Positions 45,690 to 56,512 of a stretch of 64,000 bases of DNA are shown one piece after another (within the stretch, counting starts at the first letter, position 1; the number at the start of each line of letters is the position of its first letter). The DNA is from Romanomermis culicivorax (taxonomy: Eukaryota; Nematoda; Enoplea; Mermithida; Mermithidae): the NCBI GenBank assembly GCA_963922205.1, contig CAWUHX010000007.1, forward strand, positions 2,356,001-2,420,000. Reading direction: 5' to 3'. The notes under the pieces were generated by a model. It ran no database searches. It saw only the letters and a program-made list of their open reading frames with translations, and was not told the DNA's origin. The translations under genes and the position numbers were made by a program.

Positions 45690-46006
45690 ACTTTTCTTAT
45701 TTGCCAAATTCGCCTCTTATTGCATACAAAAAGGGACTTTGGTGAAGCAAACGCTGTTTTGAATTCAAAATTTAAAAAATCTGTGATTCAATATGAATCC
45801 CGCATCAACAAACAATGAGTTTACGAATTTCGCGAAAAATCTTCCAAAGTTTTTCAGAGTGCCCAAATTAACGAGTATTGGATTTGTGTCGAATGCAAGA
45901 AACTAAATGACGCCGAAAATCCACAGGAATGTTGCTGCCTAATTATCATTTGCAATAATCGAATTATTAAGGACCCCGATATCGGTCATCATACGTTTTG
46001 TACAGG
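45690..46006 (+). pseudogene. Zinc-finger-like exon or MULE-type fragment
   Basis: One plus-strand frame, with a single TGA at about 45816-45818, reads into a Cys/His-rich block: NEYWICVECKKLN, then QECCC, then DPDIGHHTFC. The spacing C-x2-C ... H-H-x2-C resembles the FLYWCH-type N-terminal finger of Mutator-like transposases. A strong donor ACAG|GTAAGAA follows at about 46007, so this may be an exon. The downstream exon is not found. The assignment is tentative. Confidence 0.35.
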
Positions 46007-46560
46007 TAAGAATGCTAACGGAGCCTAACAGTGACAATGAAAGAATTTTTTGCCAGTCAACTGTATATCAGTATAGGACATAGAATAGAAAAAATCTCAC
46101 TTTCTCAAACATTGTAATTTAGAAACATTTTATGGTAAAAGAGTAAAAATAGTACAGTGATGAAAGCAGTACAGTTGGTAAGAAATCGTGTGTAGTCTAT
46201 CAGGATCCAAACAATGCTTAACTTTTTTGTCAAGTAAATTTCGACCCGTACCTCATAGGTTTATGTTCCTGCAATGAAACAGATATGAATACATATTATA
46301 TTTTTTGGCTGCGGATCTGGCTAAGGCTGCTAATGTGCAGTAGGATGCCGTTCTGCATCCCAATCGTTATTTAGTAGATCAGCGGCCTGTTGCAATATAC
46401 GGGTTTAAGTCCGAGCTCGCGATTATCTCCAGTAAAATAAATTCGAGCGCTCGATCAGTGGTTGCAGTAACCTCGGGATAAGCCCGACGTCGCGATAATC
46501 TCGAGCTCGAGTTAACCGCGAGCTCAGAAACTTTAGTGCGGTTGCAATACATTTTTTAAC
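46007..46560. other. Non-coding, with GAGCTCGCGATTA-type words
   Basis: Short GC words (GAGCTCGCGATTA near 46411, CGCGATAATCTCGAGCTCGAG near 46491) recur in inverted form near 47228-47310 (TTAATCGCGAGTTC). They may be the ends of a decayed inverted-repeat element about 0.9 kb long into which a MITE inserted. Confidence 0.35.
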
Positions 46561-46561
46561 C

Positions 46562-46808
46562 TATAGTCTGTTTTTCTTGAAATGCTTCTAAATAAGAAAT
46601 GGAAAGCAAGTAGTATTTCAAATTTTCACGATTTTCTGATTAACAACACATCGTAAACGACTAGAAATTTGTGAGCACACTGACCTCATCTTCAACAATT
46701 TTTCAAGAGAAAAATTTTATGATAAGAGCTTTATGTAAACGGCTTTGACGACAGCACTGATTTGTGTCACTTTTCTATTTGGAGGCATTCTATAAAAAAC
46801 AGACTATA
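46562..46808. mobile_element. TATAGTCTG MITE, copy 5
   Basis: It is bounded by TATAGTCTGTTTTTCTTGAA and AAAAAACAGACTATA, 247 bp. The interior has GGAAAGCAAGTAGTATTTCA and GTGAGCACACTGACCTCA, matching copy 3. Confidence 0.88.
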
Positions 46809-48069
46809 GTTGGGTTGGTTGGAAAATTTGCAGCTGCACGGCCTGTCGTTGAACAGAAAATTACCAAAATGTAAAACAGCCTGTTCATTCCAGTTTCATT
46901 TTCTAGAAGCACTATATGAAAAGTAAGAAAACAACCTGACTATAGTTATTGTAAACATGAATCTATAGAATCGTTTTTATTACTAATTGGCTGCAAAAAT
47001 TCGTCTCATAATTTACTGATTCCATCGCCTTTATTACATTTCTTATTCAAATTTACATTTCTTTCATTTCTAACAACAAATCTAATTTTTTAATTTCTTA
47101 ATTGATCTTATTTTTCAATTCTTATTTCAATCTATTCATTTTTTCGCCAATTTTTTCACCTCTTCCACAGAACATGATGCACTCATCACATTAAATGGCC
47201 ATGTTTTTTCACGAAGGCCGAAATGATCGCGAGCTACACCTGAGCATTAGTTAATCGCGAGTTCAAGTTTTTTATTCCAACCCGGAACAGATGAAGCCGA
47301 GATCGCGATTGAAATGGTAGATATTTTGGAACAAACGCAAAAGTTCCTGTCATTATTCTTTCTCAGATAATATGCATCACAAATTTTTTTGAAGCGATAA
47401 AAACCACTAGAAAATAAATTTCATAGTGACCTGACCACTAGAAAATCTCTTAGTAAGAAACACTGAACTACTGAACCACTAAATTTTTGGTGCAATCACA
47501 GCATTTCTAGTAATTACTTTTCGATTGTTCTAAAAGTCCGGTGAACTACTAGATTCGACCGTCTGTTTTATTACCAAGTTGAAAATTAATAATATTTGAA
47601 AATAAGATATTTTGAGTAGTTTTACCTGGCGAGTATCGTGGCAGCATTCATTCAGCATAAAATCCAAAATTCGCGTAGTCCCAAAAATTGAAATTTTTGT
47701 TTGGCATTTTTCAGTCTGTTTCGAGATATCGCAGCTCAGAAAAGACGTGACTCCGCAGCCAAATATTCATAGCATACAGAAGACAATGCTCTATCTATAT
47801 TCAGGTGTGAAAAAGAAGACACACTTTTTATGCTATTTTAAAGTGTCAAAAAGGAAGTCGAAATGAACCGAAATAGTCATTTGGAGCCTTTTTTAAACAT
47901 CTTTCTATAGGATGCTGCAGAATTTTTTTCGTTATTTCTCTAGCCACTAATGTCCAGCTTATTGAGTTAAAATTTCAGTCAGATTTGTGTCCTTTTTGGG
48001 AGCTGTGGATGTTTGGAAGTTGATACAAAAATGCTGTTCAATGCCATTAAATATGTCATTAACTGGATC
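46809..48069. other. No gene recognised
   Basis: It is AT-rich. A second degenerate MITE end (CCTGACTATAG) occurs near 46936. No frame looks like a known protein. Confidence 0.45.
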
Positions 48070-48211
48070 CAGGAAAGATTAATATCGGTCAGGTTAGACG
48101 AATGAAAAGAAATGATGTGGGGCTAAAAGATGAGGTTGTGCAACGGGGTATCTCGGACAAAATACAACTGCGACGGTTATCGCACATAAAGTGATAGATG
48201 CTTTACCACCG
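48070..48211 (+). pseudogene. 5' part of an unknown Cys-containing reading frame split by FoldBack element 1
   Basis: The frame GCATGYLGQNTT... ends in LPP at the target site. After the element, and counting the 9-bp duplication once, the frame continues at 49600 without a shift. See the 3' part for the description. Confidence 0.4.
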
Positions 48212-49590
48212 GGTTCTAGGACAATTCGCCCCCAGTAATTTGCCCCCCGCAATTCGTTCCCCAAAATTCGCCCCTGGTAATTCGCCCCCACTGCAGTTCG
48301 CCCCCGGACAATTCGCCCCCAACACTATTCGTCCCTGAATAATTCGCCCCCAGTAATTCGCCCCTGGTACTATACTTACCTAGGTTTTAGGTTTAAAAGC
48401 AACTCCATGATATGTTATGTAATATATCTCCAGACATTTCCCCTATTAGGTAACCATATTTTATGTGAAACATAAAGGAGATGAAAAGATGATTTTTCAC
48501 TTTGCCCTGTCACCTCTGTTTTCGTTTTTACTCTTTTTTTGCATTGTCTTTTTTCTTTTCTTTTCTAGTTGCATACATATTTTCCTTTTTCAAATTCATT
48601 TCTTGTAACTTCTTATCGGGATCTATGGAGAGAAATTAGGATTATGACAAAGTATCACAATTATTCTACGTGTGACTCTGTTGTGTTCTTCACTATCTTT
48701 TTTGTGACAACTACCCGGTGTACCAAAAACAAAAAAGAATAAAAATAGAAAAAACAGAAGAAAAATAAAAAGGAAAAAATAAGAAAAGGAGAATGAGTAA
48801 AAAGTAATCAAAAAATATAGAAGAAACTATACAAGAAAGATGAAAGACAAAAAAGAGGAATACAAGAAAGAAAATTAAACGAAAAAAGGAACAAAAAACA
48901 TAAAAAAACAAATTCAGATCGGAGAACATAAGTGACTCGCAATTCTGCTTATGATATCTGTGTTACACGTTAAAATTCTGCCTAAATTTGCTCGGGTATT
49001 CACGACATCAGACTAAAATTTGACATGGTTTCTGGGGATTAGGACACCATCATTACTAACTTGAAAAAAAAAGAATTTGTAAATTGCCAGTGTTGAGATT
49101 TTTCACACATTTTTGGTCGAAATTGATCATTTTCAGCCAGTTAAACTTTAGCTGCACACATTTTGTTTAAATTGGAAAAAACAACTTATTTCCAGGGAAC
49201 TACTGCTCATACGCCTGTATTGCTGACCGTACGAGTAAAAAAGGCTTATACTGACTTAGCACTAACCATACCAGTAAAAAAATCTTATATTCAAAGAAAA
49301 AAACATTATTTGTGGACCTTTATTTGGAACATTGCTGTACAGATTTTTTTCTTCTTGTACATAATACTTGCACTCTGCATGCAGAATTCATAAATAAACA
49401 TGCTATTTCGGCTAGGAAAAATCTCTAGGTTTTGTGCATGGATGTGCAGAAATTACATAACTGCTAACAACCTAGTGGCGTTATTTTTAAATTAAAAAAA
49501 CAGTGAATTGGGGGCCAGTTACTGGGGGCGAATTGTCCGGGGGTGAACTGCAGTGGGGGCGAATTACCATGGGCGAATTGTCCGTATCCC
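48212..49590 (+). mobile_element. FoldBack-type element 1 with minisatellite inverted arms
   Basis: It is flanked by the 9-bp duplication TTACCACCG (48203-48211 and 49591-49599). The left arm (about 48212-48372) is a run of imperfect AATTCGCCCCCAGT-type units; the right arm (about 49503-49590) is the same in reverse complement. The interior (about 1.1 kb) has no transposase, only poly-pyrimidine and AT-rich tracts. Tandem-repeat arms plus a 9-bp duplication are the hallmarks of FoldBack elements, which are related to Mutator-like transposons. It is inserted in a reading frame (48070-48211 / 49600-49857). Confidence 0.85.
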
Positions 49591-49599
49591 TTACCACCG

Positions 49600-49857
49600 G
49601 CCGTACAAACTATCACGGCCTACCGCAACAATACCCGTCTCGTCCAGGTCTGGACCCCTTATTTAGATGTGCAACATCAAATCTACGGGTTCAGAGAAGG
49701 GTGCACGACCGCACCGATTTTGCATCGTCACACAACAAACCACCTGTTTGACCCCAACCTATGTTATCAGCAGTCAGACAGTTTTCTACAGTTGGAGGCA
49801 CCCTGTTTCACACCACATGATGTTAGCCAGACGAAAAATAAATCAAACGGTAGTTGA
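49600..49857 (+). pseudogene. 3' part of the unknown Cys-containing reading frame
   Basis: About 85 codons, from AVQTITAYRNNTRLVQVW to KSNGS, with four Cys and one N-glycosylation site. Its composition is far more protein-like than its surroundings. It joins in phase with 48070-48211 when FoldBack element 1 and one copy of its target duplication are removed. It could be an exon of a secreted host protein or part of a retroelement glycoprotein; I cannot decide. Confidence 0.4.
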
Positions 49858-49899
49858 TTCAAATGCCTTTGCAATACAGGGAAGGGCATTCGAATAACT

Positions 49900-50265
49900 C
49901 TTGCCGTTTCCATGTAAATGGATTTCACACGATCAGTCGATTTGCGAAATTTAATGAAAATTTTCGATTTTTCGCTTGAAGCACGTCGTTCAGCAACCAT
50001 CAAGCCCAGATCAATGAAAATTAATCAGGACTTTGAGCTACATTTTTTATGTATTAGTTGAAGACGTATCCTGTTTTTCCGAAACTCTGATGTTAGGGCA
50101 TTTATACAGATTCAAAAAAATAACGACATTGAACGACATTGCCGTGTGTGCAAATGCCTACAGCTACAAAAACGATGCGCCATCATAATGATGTTACTCT
50201 TACAGCTATTGTTAGAATGTAGGAACTAAAGAATAAAAAGATTAAATTTCGTGGCATTACAGGTA
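49900..50265. other. No gene recognised
   Basis: AT-rich sequence without a supported feature. Confidence 0.4.
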
Positions 50266-50586
50266 AAGGCCCTGTACTTCACCGCGAAGTACTGCGCGGC
50301 GGGCTTGTCCTATTCATTCTGACAAGCGGCGCCACGCCGTGCCGGCCGGTGCCGCCTGAATAGACTTTTCTAATTTTTGCGGCGCCGCGCGGTACTGCTT
50401 TCAAACTTCAACTCAAATGAAATTTTCGAACAACTCAAGTGTTATAAAGCTACATAACATATTGTTGCTATAACATATATTGATGCATACTACAACATAT
50501 GTATATGCAGTTCAATCATATTTTTTACATGAATTGTGAACTACAACCCTTTTCAAGTATTATTTTATCATGCCTCTTAATAATAC

Positions 50587-52172
50587 GGGATACGGACTCT
50601 TCGCCCCCAGCAATTCGTCCCCCACAATTCGCCACTGGTAATTCGCCCCCACTGCAGTTCGCCCCCAGACAATTTGCCCCCAACGCAATTCGCCCTTGAG
50701 CAATTCACCCGCCCCCACCCCCACAATTCTCCCCCAGTAATTGGCCCTCAATTCACTGTTTTTTAATTTAAAAAATTCAGATTTAAAAATAATTCCACTA
50801 AGTTGTTAGCAGTTATGGAATAGCATTCCATGAACAATACCTAGAGATTTTTGCCAGCCGAAATAGCATGTTTATTTATGAATTCTGCTGGTAGAGTGTA
50901 AGTATTATGTACAAGAAGAAAAAGATTTACAGCAATGTTCCAAATAAAGGTTCACAAATAATTTTTTTCTAAATTTTCTTTGAATGTAAGATTTTTTACT
51001 GATGCGGTTAGTACTATAGCCTGTTTTTTATAAAATGCTTCCAGATACAAAAGTGGCACAAATCAGTACTGTCGTCGGAATTGTTTACATAAAGTTCTTA
51101 CTGTAAAATTTTTCACTCGAAAAATCGCTAAAGATCAGACCAGTATGCTCACAAATTTCTAGCCCTACATGATATTTTGTTCATCAGAAAATCGCAAAAA
51201 TCTGAAATACTACTTGCTTTCCACTTTCATTATTTGGAAGCATTTAAAGAAAAACAGACTATAAGTCAGGATAAGCATTTTTTATTCCTACAGTCAGCAA
51301 TACAGCGTTTGAGCAGTAGTTCTCTAGAATTGAAGTGGCCGGTTGCTTTTCCACCTGAAACAAAATGTGTGGCCGAGTTCAAAATGAAAGCTTGCAGCTA
51401 AAGTTAATCTGACTGAAAATGATCAATTTCGACCAAAAATTTGTGAAAAATCACAACACTGGCAATTTACAAATTCATATTTTTTCAAGTTTGTAATGAT
51501 GGTGTCCTAATCCCCAGAAACCATGCCAAATTTTAGTCTGATGGCGTGAATACCTGGGAGATAATTTGTAACACGGATATCATAGGCGGGATTGCGAGTC
51601 ATTTATGTTCTTCGATCTGCATTTGTTTTTTTATGTTTTTTCTTCCTTTTTTTCGTTTAATTTTTTCTTGTATTCCTCCTTTTTGTCTTTCATTTTTCTA
51701 GTTTAGTTTCTTATCCTACATTTTTCTGATTACTTTTTACTCATTCTTCTTTTCTGATTTTTTTCTTTATATTTTTCTTCGGTTTTTTCTATTTTTATTC
51801 TTTTTTGTTTTTGGTACACCAGAAAGTTGTCACGAAAAAGATAGTGAAGAACACAATACACGCAGAATAATTGTAATACTTTGTCATAATCTTCATTGCT
51901 CTCCATAGATCCCGATAAAAAGTTACAAGAAATGAAGCTGGAAAAAGAAAATCTGGAGATATATTACATAACATATTGCGGAGTTGCTTTTAAACCTAAA
52001 ACCAGGTATGTATAGTACCAGGGCGAATTACTGGGGGCGAATTGCTCAGGGGCGAATTGTGTTGGGGGTGAATTGTCCGGGTGCGAACTGCAGTGGGGGC
52101 GAATTACCAGGGGCGAATTGTGGGGGACGAATTGCTGCGGGCGAATTACTGGGGGCGAGTTGTCTTAGAACC
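50587..52172 (-). mobile_element. FoldBack-type element 2 (inverted copy of element 1)
   Basis: It is flanked by a perfect 9-bp duplication TAATAATAC (50578-50586 and 52173-52181). Its ends, GGGATACGGAC on the left and GGTTCTAAGACAACTCG on the right strand, match the two ends of element 1 in swapped order, so it is the same element inverted. Arms of GCCCCC-AATTC units lie at about 50587-50755 and 52015-52172. A TATAGTCTG MITE (51015-51263) is nested inside, explaining the extra length. Confidence 0.9.
51015..51263. mobile_element. TATAGTCTG MITE, copy 6 (nested in FoldBack element 2)
   Basis: It is bounded by TATAGCCTGTTTTTTATAAA and AAAAACAGACTATA, 249 bp. It is absent at the corresponding place of FoldBack element 1, so it inserted after that family spread. 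Confidence 0.88.
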
Positions 52173-52418
52173 TAATAATACATGCACAACATAGAAATTC
52201 TGTGGGGACCCAGCCAGTACAAGCAGCATGTTTTTCAACCTATATTAGCCAAATATGTGAAATTATTTACTTGGACAGCATTTTTTAAAGTTTTAACGCT
52301 ACTTCTTTGAATCAAGTGTGCTTCGTTTGGAGAGATCATTTAACTACGGTACCATTTTCATTCATGATGACTTTCTCTTCTCTCTTGATCATTTTTTCGT
52401 TTGTCATCTTCTCAATCA

Positions 52419-53417
52419 GGTGCACCGACAATTGAGCGCCGGACAATTGAGCGCCGACAATTGAGCGCCGACAATTGAGCGCCGACAACTGAGCGCCAGA
52501 CAATTGAGCGCCGTGACAACTGAGCGCCGACAACTGAGCGCCGACAACTGAGCGCCGACAACTGAGCGCCGGACAATTGAGCGCTGACAATTGAGCGCCG
52601 ACAACTGAGCGCCAGACAACTGAGTGCCGTGACAATTGAGCGCTGTGACAACTGAGCGCCAGACATTTGAGCCCCGACAACTGAGCGCCAGACATTTGAG
52701 TGCCGACAACTGAGCGCCGACTATTTGATGCATTATAATTGAGCGTTTTTTTCATTTACCGAGCGCTACAGAATACTAGCATTTCAGTGATTATCTACCG
52801 TAATGATTATCTACCGTAATGTATATATGTCCATACGTCTAATATTACGAATCAAACAAATATGGTCATTTTTGATTCGTATGACGAAGCCTAAGCCTAA
52901 GCCTAAGCCTAAGCCCCTAAGCCTAAGCCTAAGCCCCTAAGCCTATGCCCCTAAGCTTAAGCCCCTAGGCCTAAGCCCCTAAGCCTAAGCCCAAGCCTAA
53001 GCCAAAGCCTAAGCCTAAGCCTAAGCCTAAGCCTAAGCCTAAGCCTAAGCCTAAGCCTAAGCCTAAGCCTAAGCCCAAGCCTAAGCCTAAGCTTAAGCTT
53101 AAGCCTAAGCCTAAGCCTAAGCCTAAGCCTAAGCCTAAGCCTAAGCCTAAGCCTAAGCCTAAGCCTAAGCCTAAGCCTAAGCCTAAGCCTAAGCCTAAGC
53201 CTAATCCTAAATGCAAAATAGTTACTTCAAACTGATTGGGTTATTTATCTGACATTAAATAGTCGGCAGTCAGTTGTCGGCGCTCAGTTGTCGGCGCTCA
53301 GTTATCTGGCGCTCAGTTGTCTGGCGCTCAGTTGTCTCGGCGCTCAGTTGTCGGCGCTCAGTTGTCGGCGCTCAGTTGTCGGCGCTCAATTGTCCGGCGC
53401 TCAATTGTTGGGTCACG
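52419..53417. mobile_element. FoldBack-type element 3 carrying a telomere-like array
   Basis: It is flanked by the 9-bp duplication TCTCAATCA (52410-52418 and 53418-53426). Left end GGTGCACCGACAATTGAGC, right end (reverse complement) CGTGACCCAACAATTGAGC. The left arm (about 52419-52740) is made of some 22 imperfect CGACAACTGAGCGC units; the right arm (about 53258-53417) holds about ten in reverse complement. The interior has 150 bp of unique sequence and then the GCCTAA array. No transposase is present. Open frames over the arms are repeat artefacts. Confidence 0.85.
52887..53204. repeat. Interstitial (GCCTAA)n array, nematode telomere unit
   Basis: About 50 units of GCCTAA (opposite strand TTAGGC) run in one orientation. 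The first 110 bases contain variants such as GCCCCTAA and GCTTAA; the later part is nearly perfect. TTAGGC is the telomeric repeat of nematodes. The array lies strictly inside FoldBack element 3. The Leu-Gly repeat frame across it is an artefact. Confidence 0.95.
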
Positions 53418-53648
53418 TCTCAATCATTGCAGGGGGTCAGATCTGCTGGGGGACCAATACTCCCAAACCCCCCCACCATGTGCATGCATGCTACATTCGC
53501 AAAAAATTGATCCTATATTCTGAAAAATCTATAATTGACAAATTTTGGTCATGCACTCATAAATTTTTCTGGTGAAGTTTTTCCTGTAATTTTATCCCAG
53601 AGCTATTGACGTTTTCAGAAATAGATTTTCAGGAGGATTGGAAATATG

Positions 53649-53851
53649 TATAGTTCGTTTTTGTAAAATGTTTATGAATTGAAAATGGACAAAAAATGGA
53701 CCGCCCTCAAAGTCGTTTACACAAACCGTTTGCTATAGGACTTTTGGCTTAAAAAAATCGTGAGGATCAGTTCAGCAGACTCTGTAAATTATAGAAACAT
53801 AACTTGCTTTTCACTTTTTATTCACAAGCATTTCCAGAAAAAGAAACTATA
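53649..53851. mobile_element. TATAGTCTG MITE, copy 7 (diverged)
   Basis: It has the left end TATAGTTCGTTTTTGTAAAA and the right end GAAACTATA, 203 bp. It is shorter and more diverged than the other copies but has the same CTTGCTTTTCACTTT interior block. Confidence 0.7.
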
Positions 53852-54143
53852 GGTTACAAAATTTACAATGGAGATATGAATGCGGAAAAATTATTAATAT
53901 GCAAAGTAGGTGTAAACATGTTTCCACGGCCTGATGTTGTCTTAGCAATAAGCCACGTGCAATTAACAGCTCCAAAAACGATATAAAAAACAGTGCTTGC
54001 AAAGTTTTCGAGAAAGTTTTTATTCAGATAGCAAAATCCGAAAGTAAAAAAGCGGCGCCGCGCGGCGAAGTATGACAAGGCGCTGCGCAGTACCGAAAAA
54101 GCGGTGCCGCGCGGTACCTCGCGGTAAAGTATGACAGGGCCTT

Positions 54144-54471
54144 AAATGTGCTCGGAAGCACCACTAAACAGGATTTTTCTTTTTTTGCGTCCCATTTTCG
54201 ATATTTTAAACTTTCTTGAGGAGTGTAAAATGTTCGTTTGTCAAACAATTGGTACATTGAACTATGATCTGTTAGCTATTGGATAAACAGATAATAAATG
54301 TATCGCAACGAGTAGACAAGGTCCACCGGGAAAATGCAGCGACCCCCGAACGATTTCTATGAGCATGCTTTCTTCAGAGCTGTGCAGATCCCCAAACGGT
54401 AAAAAATCTTGATGAAAATTTTACCAATACAGTAAGAATGCACGAGCAATAAATCCCGGTTCATACTTCTG
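54144..54471. other. No gene recognised
   Basis: Short unique sequence between repeats. Confidence 0.4.
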
Positions 54472-54655
54472 CTCGTTGCTCGGCGAGCATACTCGTCGAG
54501 CGTGCTCAGAGCTGTGCTCGGAGATGCTCGGCGAGCACAGCGTCGAGCAAGCTGCTCACCGAGCATGCTTGGCGCGCGAATATTTGCTCGTCGAGCATGT
54601 TCGGGGTAGTAGAAATTTTTTCTACTCCTCCGAGCATGCTCGGCGAGCAACACAT
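54472..54655. repeat. TGCTCGGCGAGCA palindromic minisatellite
   Basis: The 13-bp palindrome TGCTCGGCGAGCA and close variants (GCTCGTCGAGC, GCTCACCGAGC) occur at least eight times in 184 bases with irregular 15-25-bp spacing. Open frames rich in EHARRA arise from it and are not genes. It may be one more FoldBack-like arm pair with almost no interior. Confidence 0.75.
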
Positions 54656-56417
54656 ATTATAAGTATAGACGCGTCTCAGACTGGGATACTTTATCAAAAA
54701 TTAAACAATGCGCGCATGATCAATGCCAAATTATGGGCGCTCTGATCGGTCGGTAGTAGGCATGTATCGGGCCAGAGAGTATCGGATCGTGTCAGACGAT
54801 TAAAAAACCAAATCGGGTCACGGGTCGGGTCAGAGACATCTAGCAAACCAGGTCAAGGGTCAAAAAATATGTTCAGTTCATATAGTGTAACACAAGCACA
54901 TACTCGGGATTTTACATATTTGTTTATTATTTAGTGTAAATAAACATTGAAAATGAGAAATGACTATTGCTTTTAAAAACGAATTGCTGCTCTGAGAAAC
55001 GAGAAATAAATCGAGACAAGGGAAATGAGAAATAAATTCTTTCTCTTATTCAAGGCAAAAAACGAAAATCAATCCGATCTACGATTACTGGAAACAGATA
55101 AAAAAATCTGAAATGATAGCCAAGGATGGCATGCCCTTCTTGTCTGCCGAAATAATGTTTGTTAAGAATTTCATTTTTTGCTCAATCTCAAAAACTGCTC
55201 CCTGAAAACTTTCTCTCAGGTACAAGATTTATTTTTGTCTCTTTCTTATTAAGTGCATGTAAATCAAAGAATGACCAATATCGGTGTATACACAAAAGTT
55301 TCACTATAGAACTTTATGAATACAATAGAAATTATGGAACACTTAATTTGAAACAGTATTTCACTTCGAAAAGTTTTACTTTCAACATGATATGGTTGAA
55401 TAATACTTCGTGAATTATGGAAATTGAACGATTTTTAAGCATACTTTTTCAGAAGGTAAAGGCTGAAAATTATTCAACAACCATTGTGTCATAATGCATT
55501 GAAGGGAAAAAACACATTGTCATTTCATTCAACATTTTTCTTATCTCAATTAACCAAAAGTGACCTAAGATTTACACTTGTCCAGTAAGTAATCACATGC
55601 AGGGCTGAGTAATGCAAAAATTGCCGTAGAAAACATGATATTATCGATCATAGCTCGCCCAAAAAATCATCGGCCGATATTCAAAAAAGTCAATTATCAG
55701 CCGATGCCAATACATCGATCACTCCCTACTTTCACTGGAAAACTACCGAGAAATTTTATTCTTGAAATATATGTAATAACGACTAAATTAATCTCATGTA
55801 GAACAAAATTTTAGCTGTTTTTTTCTCCCAACAGTGAAAATGATCAACTGAATTTTTTGACCCGGGGGTTTTTGACACGCGTGACCTTCAAGGCACAGAG
55901 TTATCCCGGATAACGGCTAAGGTCAAGTCTTTTTTCATCCTTCGGGTATCGCTTGGCTAGCAAGACCACTGAAAAATGCCACAAAATCGTCTATTTTCAG
56001 CATTTGGCATGCTGTAGCAGCATGAATTTCCAGTTTTAACCAAAACCAATGATACCATGAAACTCAGCGCACGAAACTACTCAAAATATATCATTTTCAT
56101 ATAGGTATGGTTGATTTTCAACTTATCATAACGAAGGTCGAAGTTTTGTTTTGAAAGAGTTTGCAGGATTAATTCGAAATTTCATTCAGAATAGGTTCTT
56201 AGACACATTGTATGGAGAAGTATTTTGTTCAGATACGTTATATTATGTATTTTGACGGAGACGTTTTTTCGTGAAATCCGTCCTGCCGTAATAGTGATCA
56301 TTTATCCAAAAAATCAAGATTTTATAGAAAAAGCTTTAGGATACCAAATACAAATATCTTAAAACATGCCTTCACAAAGACACTTGAAATCGAAAAACTG
56401 CATTTCGGCGGTCTATT
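54656..56417. other. No gene recognised
   Basis: AT-rich sequence with scattered GGGTC words near 54800-54860 and nothing protein-like. Confidence 0.45.
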
Positions 56418-56512
56418 AAGTGAGCGATTCCCATGTAAGCGAATTCCCAAATGAGCGGATTCGAAATTGAGCGATTCCCAATCGGGCGATTCCCAGATGA
56501 GCGATCGAGAAC
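56418..56512 (+). repeat. GAGCGATTCCCA minisatellite, possible single FoldBack arm
   Basis: About six imperfect units of GAGCGATTCCCAA-type sequence lie in 95 bases. The unit recalls the arm units of FoldBack element 3 (TTGAGCG core). No inverted partner is visible downstream in the window. Confidence 0.6.

Larger units (their letters stand above)
50266..54143. mobile_element. Possible 3.9-kb inverted-repeat element hosting nested insertions
   Basis: The left end AAGGCCCTGTACTTCACCGC and the right end (reverse complement) AAGGCCCTGTCATACTTTAC continue into similar GC-rich GTACYGCGCGGC blocks, giving about 40 bases of inverted similarity. Further GCGGCGCCGCGCGG words occur inside both ends (about 50381 and 54053). 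No clear target duplication or transposase is seen. FoldBack elements 2 and 3 and two MITEs lie inside, so the original element, if real, was short and has been expanded by insertions. Confidence 0.5.

Noticed and set aside
48212..52172. Regularly spaced GCCCCC-AATTC units looking like a CRISPR array
   Set aside because: Units are contiguous imperfect minisatellites without unique spacers, inverted at the two ends of each element, in a eukaryotic context.
52887..53204. Relic of a chromosome end-to-end fusion
   Set aside because: The array runs in one orientation only and is contained in a transposon with a 9-bp target duplication; a head-to-head fusion would invert orientation in the middle.
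52336..53523. Open frames of Leu-Gly repeats and of ALSCRRSVVGAQ-type repeats
   Set aside because: They come from the GCCTAA array and the FoldBack arm minisatellites; composition is dictated by the repeat unit.
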